Source of the DNA: Desulfatirhabdium butyrativorans
Lineage (GTDB): Bacteria; Desulfobacterota; Desulfobacteria; Desulfobacterales; JAIFKL01
Direction: 5' to 3'
Length of the DNA: 6,218 nucleotides
Assembly: GCA_022736535.1 (NCBI GenBank)
Contig: DZCT01000236.1
Coordinates: 1-6,218 of the forward strand
Positions 1-4,583 of the stretch are shown one piece after another. The notes beneath the pieces were generated by a model. It had not been told where the DNA came from. It saw only the letters and a program-made list of their open reading frames with translations, and made no database searches. The position numbers and the translations under genes were made by a program. The stretch's first letter is position 1. Each line of letters opens with the position of its first letter.

Positions 1-2
1 TT

Positions 3-40
3 TCCCCCTTAAAAAAAGGAAAGGGAACTCCCCTGTCCGT
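3..40 (-). terminator. Weak candidate terminator of the minus-strand gene
   Basis: Read on the minus strand just after the stop codon of the upstream hypothetical gene, the sequence can fold a short stem (AGGGG, loop AGTT, CCCTT, with one G-U pair; plus positions 21-34). A T-rich tract with seven Ts (plus positions 11-17) follows. Hairpin plus U-run is the layout of an intrinsic terminator, but the stem is only five pairs, so this is a weak call. Nothing else is recognised in the first 56 bases. Confidence 0.25.
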
Positions 41-56
41 ATTTTTCAAACACCTT

Positions 57-1100
57 CTACCATTCAGGGAAGCCGTTCGGAAACGCATAAATATCAGCTT
101 TCACCGGTTTGGAAATCTCTCCGATTTTCTTTGATTTCATGTCTTCGGGAAGGCTTTCGTTGATTGCCTCAAACACTTCTTTCACCGCTTTGTCAGGGTC
201 AATGAAAGATTCCAGTTGAGCCGACTGCGCTTCTGAAAGAGCGATATAATTCTCTATATATTCCAACAGCATTTCCGGAGGAATTTTTTCATGAACGCTG
301 AAAATACGATCTCTGATTTTTTCCCATTCGGAAACCCGCATATCGGTGGTTTCAATAAATGTCTGAATACACTCCTCATTGAGCCTGTCAATTTCATTTC
401 CCAAAGATTGAAGATAGGCAGCGTCAATGTCGTTATCGCTGAAATCGCCGTCCATATTTTCCGCAACTCTTCGGATTTCTTCTTTTGTCGTCCCCCGGCT
501 GTTGCGCCAGTCCATATCTTCGGCATAGCTGCGTTCAAATTCCGATGCAAAATTTTCAGCAGAGACAGATTTGCACGGCGCCCGTTTCCGTTCCTGCATT
601 ACTTTCTCAAGCAGTTGAATTTCATCAAGACCTTTGATGATGATTTTACGGGCATTCGGTCTGACATCCATTTCGCCGCCCAGCGGCGCGTTGCTCACTG
701 TCAGACTTTCACCGTTTTCATATTCGATGCCCACATCCGACCATACACCCACATCTTCATGTCTGTAAACAACTGCTGTTATCTGCTCCGGCGGATGAAT
801 CAGACCGAATAATTTCACACTTTTCATTTCCTTAATTTTATAAGCGCCCACATCCGTGAAGCCCAGTGAAGAAAATGCGGATACAGCCTGTTCTGCCGCG
901 TCTTCCGATACCCAGTCCGGTTCGGTGTCGGGAACAAGATGAATTCGTGAAGGCGTGGGGGCGACGGATCCGGAAAAGGCATTTTTCACTTTTTTCCATT
1001 TAAACCAGAAATACAAGCCAGTCAGAGCTGCGACAGCGACAGCAAAAAGGAAAATTCCGCCCTTTCTTACTTGCAGAAACGCTTGCAGAAACTCGGTCAT
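57..1100 (-). CDS. Hypothetical membrane-anchored protein, one N-terminal TM helix
   Basis: I do not recognise a named family. The product is 347 aa. Residues 1-13 are a short N-terminal tail and residues 14-34 are strongly hydrophobic (GIFLFAVAVAALTGLYFWF), followed by a basic FKWKKVKN stretch, which suggests a single anchor with the bulk in the cytoplasm (positive-inside rule). Residues about 57-160 look like a compact alpha/beta domain, with a conserved-looking core of VVYRH..VGVWSD...YENGESLTVSNAP. From about 160 to 335 the protein is charged and mostly helical, ending in an aromatic/proline-rich tail (YAFPNGFPEW). No catalytic motif, signal-peptide cleavage site or metal-binding cluster is visible. 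I chose the ATG at 1098-1100 because a strong Shine-Dalgarno-like GAGGGGGG (1108-1115) lies 7 bases upstream. The frame stays open to an ATG at 1217, which has no such site. It is divergent from the CBS/permease genes and separated from them by about 1 kb of repeats, so no functional link is implied. The gene is very likely real because of its length, ribosome binding site and coherent composition; its function is unknown. Confidence 0.8.
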   Translation of the reverse strand: MTEFLQAFLQVRKGGIFLFAVAVAALTGLYFWFKWKKVKNAFSGSVAPTPSRIHLVPDTEPDWVSEDAAEQAVSAFSSLGFTDVGAYKIKEMKSVKLFGLIHPPEQITAVVYRHEDVGVWSDVGIEYENGESLTVSNAPLGGEMDVRPNARKIIIKGLDEIQLLEKVMQERKRAPCKSVSAENFASEFERSYAEDMDWRNSRGTTKEEIRRVAENMDGDFSDNDIDAAYLQSLGNEIDRLNEECIQTFIETTDMRVSEWEKIRDRIFSVHEKIPPEMLLEYIENYIALSEAQSAQLESFIDPDKAVKEVFEAINESLPEDMKSKKIGEISKPVKADIYAFPNGFPEW

Positions 1101-1107
1101 TGCTTTA

Positions 1108-1115
1108 CCCCCCTC
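1108..1115 (-). promoter_or_regulatory. Ribosome binding site deciding the start of the minus-strand gene
   Basis: On the minus strand, GAGGGGGG lies 7 bases before the ATG at 1100. It is the only purine-rich site near any candidate start in this frame, and it argues for a 347-aa product rather than one starting 39 codons earlier. The leader further upstream (1116-1353) holds no repeat or RNA structure that I recognise. Confidence 0.65.
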
Positions 1116-1353
1116 ATATTTTGTTTTCTCTGTGTTATGCCGGCGTGCGAAAGCTGTAAAAATGCCCGTTTTATAAGATCGGTTTTGCATCATTTGCCTG
1201 AAGTCAGTGAAAATCATGAACCGCAGCCGTGCAGCCGATGAATTATTATCAAATAGTTTTCTGTTCTACAATAACAATTGTGTTTTCATGCGATTTTTTG
1301 GGGAAATTCGGACAAAAAAACCGGCAGCGGTGCAGAAGCAGTTGATTTTGCGG

Positions 1354-1405
1354 TGTCATTCCGAGCCGAAGCCCCGGGTGGAGCTAAGGGGCAGCGAAGA
1401 ATCTC
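1354..1405 (+). repeat. GAGCGGAGCGAAG-type interspersed repeat, 52-bp long variant
   Basis: Starts TGTCATTCCGAGCC and ends GGGGCAGCGAAGAATCTC. The ends match the common repeat found at 1916-1942, but the middle is expanded. A second copy of this same 52-bp variant lies in reverse orientation at 2846-2897, sharing the ends and the AGCCGxAGCCC...AAGGGGCAGCGAAG middle. The length match shows this is a defined subtype, not random decay. Confidence 0.75.
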
Positions 1406-1416
1406 CCCTCCCGCCC

Positions 1417-1469
1417 GTCATTCCGAACGCCGTGAGGAATCTGAGATTCTTCGCTCCGCTCAGAATGAC
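1417..1469. repeat. Inverted pair of GAGCGGAGCGAAG-type repeats
   Basis: A degenerate left arm (1417-1442, GTCATTCCGAACG...GAATCT) is followed after one base by a right arm (1444-1469) of the consensus repeat in reverse complement. About 20 of 26 positions pair, so the DNA can form a hairpin or cruciform. It is the same repeat family as at 1594-1619, 1916-1998 and 2809-2897. Confidence 0.75.
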
Positions 1470-1639
1470 ATTTTCTGACCGCTCAGAACACTGTCTCACC
1501 CTGAACACGGCACTGTCACCCTGAACACGGCACTGTCACCCTGAACACGGCACACCGCACTGTCACCCTGAACGCAGTGAAGGGTCTCAGCGCGAGATTC
1601 TTCGCTCCGCTCAGAATGACATTTTCTGACCGCTCAGAA
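1443..1639 (+). repeat. 46-bp perfect direct repeat flanking the tandem array
   Basis: Positions 1443-1488 and 1594-1639 are identical over 46 bases (from GAGATTCTTCGCTCCG to GACCGCTCAGAA), 151 bases apart. Each contains one reverse-oriented repeat arm plus a TTTTCTGACCGCTCAGAA tail. This indicates a recent local duplication, or repeated insertion of one composite unit, around the tandem array at 1489-1577. Confidence 0.85.
1489..1577 (+). repeat. Short tandem array, about 20-bp unit, four copies
   Basis: The unit CACTGTCACCCTGAACACGG occurs exactly at 1511-1530 and 1531-1550. A variant with a 2-base insertion is at 1489-1510, and a diverged copy at 1558-1577 follows a 7-base interruption. 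The last copy runs directly into the GTGAAGGGTCTC end of the TGTCACCCTGA repeat subtype. The array therefore seems to have arisen by tandem expansion of the left end of that interspersed repeat. Confidence 0.85.
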
Positions 1640-1645
1640 TGACAT

Positions 1646-1878
1646 TTTTCAAATCCCTGCTTTTATCATGAAGAAAATTAATTTTATCATAGCTCTTGCT
1701 TTAGGAAATAAAAAAGTATATTAAAATCTGTCAAATTTGAGATGCAAAATATTAAAGATATGTCCGGATGCTTCACCGGATCATAAATTTAAAGTTGATA
1801 AGGCATTAAGATAACTCTGTAAAAAATCAGAAAGGAGGGCGGCAAAGTTTTTGTATTTTATAAGAAATGCAATCCATG
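1646..1878. other. AT-rich intergenic stretch, no gene recognised
   Basis: No convincing coding frame. A small inverted repeat (TCCGG at 1763-1767, CCGGA at 1776-1780) could form a 5-bp stem. AAAGGAGGG at 1831-1839 resembles a ribosome binding site but is followed only by a 15-codon TTG frame (1851-1898) that runs into the MITE-like element. I recognise no riboswitch. This may be the remnant of the original upstream region of the CBS gene. Confidence 0.4.
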
Positions 1879-2040
1879 AAATTTTGGTAGTGGTATAGTA
1901 TAGGTGACGGCAGGGTGTCATTCTGAGCGGAGCGAAGAATCTCATTTTTTATAATAAACTGTTATAATAACAGATTCTTCGCTCCGCTCAGAATGACAGG
2001 AACAGAGAGCATCACCTCTTCTACACCACTACCGAAATTT
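1879..2040. mobile_element. MITE-like non-coding element with nested inverted repeats
   Basis: The element is 162 bp. Its outer inverted repeats are 29 bp (1879-1907 and 2012-2040) and match at 25 of 29 positions; the consensus begins AAATTTYGGTAGTGGT. Inside lies a perfect 27-bp inverted repeat of the GAGCGGAGCGAAG family (1916-1942 and 1972-1998), around an AT-rich 29-bp core containing two TTATAATAA direct repeats. It has no coding capacity, so any mobility would depend on a transposase encoded elsewhere. No clear target-site duplication is visible at the edges, so the exact boundaries are uncertain. It ends 40 bp before the CBS gene start and so forms most of that gene's upstream region. 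It may alternatively be two unrelated repeats nested by insertion. Confidence 0.7.
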
Positions 2041-2080
2041 TAACCGTATATCAGTTATCTGACAGCGGAGGAGATTCATT

Positions 2081-2656
2081 ATGAAAAAAGTGAAAGACCT
2101 GATGGTTCCTCTTGAGGAATATGCAACGGTTTCAATAGAGGCAACGCTCTATGATGCAGTTGTCGCTCTTGAGAAGGCGCAGCGGGAGTTCAGCAGAAGT
2201 CTCTATCACCACAGAGCCATTCTTGTATATGACAAGGAGAAGCACAATATTGTGGGCAAGGTAAGCCAGTTGGACATATTGAGAGCCCTGGAGCCCAAAT
2301 ATGATGAAATGGCGGAAAAGGGGGGATCGCTGGCGCGTTTCGGTTTCAGCCGTCAATTTCAGAAAACCCTGCTTCAGCAGTTCAAGCTCTGGGAAAAACC
2401 CCTTGCCGACGTATGCAAAAAGGCATCTAAAGTCTGTGTCAAAGATTTCATGTACGCGCCCGGGGAAGGAGAGTATGTTGACGCCGAAGCTTCTTTGGAT
2501 GAGGCAATACATCAGTTGGTCATGGGACATCATCAGTCTCTGATTGTGTCCGAAGGCAAAAAAATAGTGGGAATTTTGAGGCTGACAGATGTGTTTATGG
2601 CGGTTTTCCAAGAAATCATTGCGTGCAACATTGATATCGGAAAACAGCCCAAGTGA
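2081..2656 (+). CDS. CBS-domain pair protein (putative adenine-nucleotide sensor)
   Basis: The 191-aa protein consists of two CBS motifs and little else. CBS1 is about residues 5-70, with core RAILVYDKEKHNIVGKVSQLDIL at 45-67. CBS2 is about 120-180, with core SLIVSEGKKIVGILRLTDVF at 153-172. The G-h-h-S-x-x-D ribose/phosphate-binding pattern is present in CBS1 (G59, S62, D65). In CBS2 the equivalent segment is G164...D170, with Arg at the usual Ser/Thr position. CBS pairs form a Bateman module that typically binds AMP, ATP or related adenosyl ligands and regulates enzymes or transporters; ligand and partner here are inferred only. Between the domains is an insert of about 50 residues (71-119), rich in basic and aromatic residues, which may be a partner-binding or dimer segment. 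There is no TM segment, so it should be cytoplasmic. The ATG has an excellent ribosome binding site (GGAGGAG, 2067-2073, 7-base spacing). Its position before two anion permeases suggests it senses energy state for transport, but a 336-bp repeat-filled gap separates them. Confidence 0.9.
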   Translation: MKKVKDLMVPLEEYATVSIEATLYDAVVALEKAQREFSRSLYHHRAILVYDKEKHNIVGKVSQLDILRALEPKYDEMAEKGGSLARFGFSRQFQKTLLQQFKLWEKPLADVCKKASKVCVKDFMYAPGEGEYVDAEASLDEAIHQLVMGHHQSLIVSEGKKIVGILRLTDVFMAVFQEIIACNIDIGKQPK

Positions 2657-2673
2657 AAATAACTCAGCAGATT

Positions 2674-2716
2674 AACACGGATTCCCCAGATTCGGAAATC
2701 TGTGTCAATCTGTGTT
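2674..2716. repeat. Nested palindromic interspersed repeat after the CBS gene
   Basis: Outer arms AACACGGATT (2674-2683) and AATCTGTGTT (2707-2716) pair at 9 of 10 positions. Inside them, CAGATT (2687-2692) and AATCTG (2697-2702) pair perfectly with a 4-base loop. It resembles the widespread 'ATCTGTGTCAATCTGTGTT' type of repeat. It starts 17 bases after the CBS stop codon and might also help terminate transcription, but only a short T-run (TTTAAAATT) follows. Confidence 0.6.
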
Positions 2717-2758
2717 TAAAATTAATAGACATTTTCGGAAATAAGCGGCTGAGTCTCC

Positions 2759-2943
2759 CGCAAAGGCGCAGAGACCGCAAAGCTGTCCTGTCACCCTGAG
2801 CTCCCCCCTGTCACCCTGAGCGGAGCGAAGGGTCTCAGTATCGGAGAGATTCTTCGCTGCCCCTTCGCTGCGCTCAGGGCTGCGGCTCAGAATGACAGCA
2901 GGGGGAAGTCTCTTCTTTGCGCCCTTTGCGCCCTTTGCGAGAA
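2759..2943. repeat. Composite repeat block between the CBS and permease genes
   Basis: Several repeat families are packed together. A 24-bp CGCAAAGGCGCAGAGACC-type copy (2759-2782) is followed by a partial TGTCACCCTGAG (2789-2800), then a full TGTCACCCTGAGCGGAGCG copy (2809-2837), then the inverted 52-bp variant (2846-2897). The block closes with three tandem CTTTGCG units (2915-2943), which are the inverse of the opening family. The block as a whole is therefore roughly palindromic. An exact reverse-complement copy of the 24-mer lies at 4533-4556, beyond the permease gene. No coding sequence is seen in the 336-bp gap. Confidence 0.8.
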
Positions 2944-2963
2944 CCTTTTTTATTTCCGATAAT
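2935..2963 (+). promoter_or_regulatory. Candidate sigma70-type promoter for the first permease
   Basis: TTGCGA (2935-2940, 4 of 6 to the -35 consensus) and GATAAT (2958-2963, 5 of 6 to the -10 consensus) are separated by exactly 17 bases. This predicts a transcript start near 2970 and a short leader carrying the AAGGAGG ribosome binding site at 2974-2980. The -35 box lies inside the last CTTTGCGAGAA unit of the repeat block. Prediction from consensus only. Confidence 0.45.
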
Positions 2964-2992
2964 GTCTAATATTAAGGAGGATTTTTTAAAAA

Positions 2993-4471
2993 ATGGAAAG
3001 TGATGTGAGATACGCCCCGCCCAAACCCGCTTTTGACTGGAAACGGGCGCTGTTCATGATGATCGGGGTCGTGCTTTTTGCTGTGGTTTATTATACGCCT
3101 CCCTGGCCCGATGCCGTGGATCCCATGGGGCAGCACTTTGTTCTGACCAAAGAAGGCAAGGGCGCGCTGGCAGTGTTTCTTCTTGCCGGCACCTGGTGGG
3201 TATTTGAGGTTGTTCCCATCGGCGTCACCAGCCTTGCCATCGGCGTGCTTCAGGCGCTGTTCCTGATCCGTCCGGCAAAAGTGGCGTTTAAAGATTTTAT
3301 GGATCCTTCGGTGCTGTTTATCTTTGCATCGGTGGTGATCGGTCTGGTTTTCACCAGAACCGGACTGACCAAACGGCTGGCGTACAAAATGCTGATTGTT
3401 GTGGGTGAAAAAACCAGCATGATTTATCTGGGCTGTTTTGTGGTGACAGCCGCACTGACCCACATTATGGCGCACACCGCAGTGGCGGCAACCATTTATC
3501 CGCTCCTGCTGGCGATTTACAGTCTTTACGGAGAGGGCGACAAACCCACCAAGTTCGGAAAAGGGCTTTTTATCGGCATGGCTTACGTCGCGGGCGCGGG
3601 AAGCGTCATCACCCTTCTCGGCGCGGCACGGGGCGCTGTGGCTATCGGCTTTCTGAATGACATCGCGGGAAAAAGCGTCAGTTTTTTTGAACTGACTTAC
3701 TACATGGCGCCGGTGGGCTGGCTCATGGTTTTTCTGCTCTGGGGATTTTTCATGATCTTTCTCAAGCCTGAAAAAGACGTTATCCCCGGGCTGAGGGACA
3801 GAGCCAGAATGCTCAACGCCCAGATGGGTTCAATCACCCGGAATGAAATTCTTGCCGCGATTATTATTTTCCTGTGTATTGTGGTATTGTCTCTGAAATC
3901 ATTTGTCAAGGCGCTGGATCCGATAGACAAGACAGCGATTATCCTCATTTCCACCATCCTGTTCTTTGTTTTTAATATTCTGAAATTGGAAGACCTTGAA
4001 GAAATTCCCTGGAACATTATTCTGCTGTTTGCCGGCGCGATGAGCATCGGCTTCTGTCTGTGGGAAACTGATGCGGCAAAATGGCTGGCTGTCAACTGGT
4101 TAGTTCTGTTCAAAGAAGCAAACAGCTTTGTTTTCATTATGAGCATTGCCTTTTTTGTCATGGTCATGACGAATTTCATCATGAACGTGGCAGCCATCGC
4201 CATTTCGCTGCCGGTGGCGCTGGTGATTGCGCCTTACCTCGGCGTGTCAGCCGAAGTGATATTTTTTGCTTCGCTGGCGACCGCGGGTATGCCCTTTGTC
4301 CTGCTGGTGGGCGCGGCGCCCAATGCCATTGCTTATGACTCGAAGCAGTTCACGCCCGGAGAATTTTTCATGTACGGCATTATTGCCAGCATTATCCTGA
4401 TGGCTGTTATCGCTTTGGCGATATTGGTGATCTGGCCTGCGCTGGGAATGCCCATAACGATTGTGAAATAA
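2993..4471 (+). CDS. DASS/SLC13-family anion permease, full length
   Basis: The 492-aa polytopic inner-membrane protein has about 11 or more hydrophobic segments (approximately 18-36, 57-95, 104-121, 144-178, 190-220, 240-257, 285-330, 339-356, 374-415, 422-447, 459-484) in two pseudo-repeats, the usual DASS length and layout. The family signature WW..E..P..VT is present (W68, W69, E72, P75, T79), as are an EIPWNIILLFAGAM segment (337-350) and a C-terminal VGAAPNAIAY motif (439-448) matching the end of the Na/sulfate symporter signature. DASS proteins import sulfate, di- or tricarboxylates or related anions, usually with Na+; the substrate here is undetermined. The SNT motifs that normally line the Na+/substrate site are absent: the N-half equivalent reads AHT (160-162) and the C-half MNV (397-399). 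The N-half GTPPN-like loop reads GAARGA (210-215). The start is the ATG with AAGGAGG 12 bases upstream, a rather long spacing. A second DASS permease follows 112 bp downstream. Family assignment is secure; ion coupling and substrate are not. Confidence 0.9.
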   Translation: MESDVRYAPPKPAFDWKRALFMMIGVVLFAVVYYTPPWPDAVDPMGQHFVLTKEGKGALAVFLLAGTWWVFEVVPIGVTSLAIGVLQALFLIRPAKVAFKDFMDPSVLFIFASVVIGLVFTRTGLTKRLAYKMLIVVGEKTSMIYLGCFVVTAALTHIMAHTAVAATIYPLLLAIYSLYGEGDKPTKFGKGLFIGMAYVAGAGSVITLLGAARGAVAIGFLNDIAGKSVSFFELTYYMAPVGWLMVFLLWGFFMIFLKPEKDVIPGLRDRARMLNAQMGSITRNEILAAIIIFLCIVVLSLKSFVKALDPIDKTAIILISTILFFVFNILKLEDLEEIPWNIILLFAGAMSIGFCLWETDAAKWLAVNWLVLFKEANSFVFIMSIAFFVMVMTNFIMNVAAIAISLPVALVIAPYLGVSAEVIFFASLATAGMPFVLLVGAAPNAIAYDSKQFTPGEFFMYGIIASIILMAVIALAILVIWPALGMPITIVK

Positions 4472-4483
4472 AAATTGAAATCT

Positions 4484-4520
4484 GAAGAAACTAAGTTTTT
4501 TCAAAAAACTTAGTTTCTTC
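4484..4520. terminator. 18-bp perfect hairpin, possible bidirectional terminator
   Basis: The arms GAAGAAACTAAGTTTTTT (4484-4501) and AAAAAACTTAGTTTCTTC (4503-4520) are perfectly complementary around a single central C, and the match extends a few bases further with one bulge. It starts 12 bases after the first permease's stop codon and is followed by AATTTCTTTTTTC. A T-rich tract also follows on the opposite strand. Position and shape suit an intrinsic terminator or partial attenuator between the two permeases, but the stem is A/T-rich rather than G/C-rich. It could instead be a repeat-derived hairpin. Confidence 0.45.
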
Positions 4521-4532
4521 AATTTCTTTTTT

Positions 4533-4556
4533 CTTTGCGGTCTCTGCGCCTTTGCG
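4533..4556 (-). repeat. Inverted copy of the 24-bp CGCAAAGGCGCAGAGACC-type repeat
   Basis: This is an exact reverse complement of 2759-2782. The continuation CCTTTGCGAGAA (4549-4560) also matches 2932-2943 in direct orientation, so the same 12-mer precedes both permease starts (49 and 23 bases before them). Confidence 0.85.
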
Positions 4557-4583
4557 AGAAAATTTGCGGGTGAAATCATTATC

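Noticed and set aside
291..812. Plus-strand open frame of 173 codons opposite the hypothetical gene
   Set aside because: It is antisense to a gene with a good start, lacks a ribosome binding site and is Phe/His/Ile-rich as expected for an antisense shadow.
1101..1217. 39-codon N-terminal extension of the minus-strand gene (ATG at 1217)
   Set aside because: No ribosome binding site precedes the ATG at 1217, the extension would place a polar, basic stretch before the membrane anchor, and the ATG at 1100 has a strong site at 7-base spacing.
1245..1271. Promoter for the minus-strand gene (TTGTAG ... GATAAT on the minus strand)
   Set aside because: The -35 match is poor (3 of 6) and the spacing is only 15 bases; not strong enough to annotate.
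1207..1524. Plus-strand open frames across the repeat region (including 1278-1478)
   Set aside because: They are made largely of repeat DNA, have no ribosome binding site and give no protein-like pattern; repeats read in frame often stay open by chance.
1489..1577. Possible CRISPR array
   Set aside because: The units are head-to-tail with no unique spacers and no cas genes are nearby; this is a simple tandem repeat.
1761..1850. Riboswitch upstream of the CBS gene
   Set aside because: Only one 5-bp stem is seen and none of the conserved riboswitch cores I know could be matched.
1831..1898. Leader peptide with AAAGGAGGG and a 15-codon TTG frame
   Set aside because: Rare start codon, no composition typical of attenuator peptides, and the frame ends inside the MITE-like element; likely chance.
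1950..1968. Two TATAAT boxes inside the MITE-like element as CBS-gene promoters
   Set aside because: No -35 element at suitable spacing (GCGGAG and TCTCAT lie there) and an AT-rich core gives such hexamers easily; mentioned only as a possibility in the findings.
2972..3475. Minus-strand frame opposite the first permease
   Set aside because: The His/Gln/Lys-rich translation is typical of antisense to hydrophobic membrane-protein codons, and the sense strand has a clear family match. The same applies to 3700-4203, 4907-5380 and 2132-2611.
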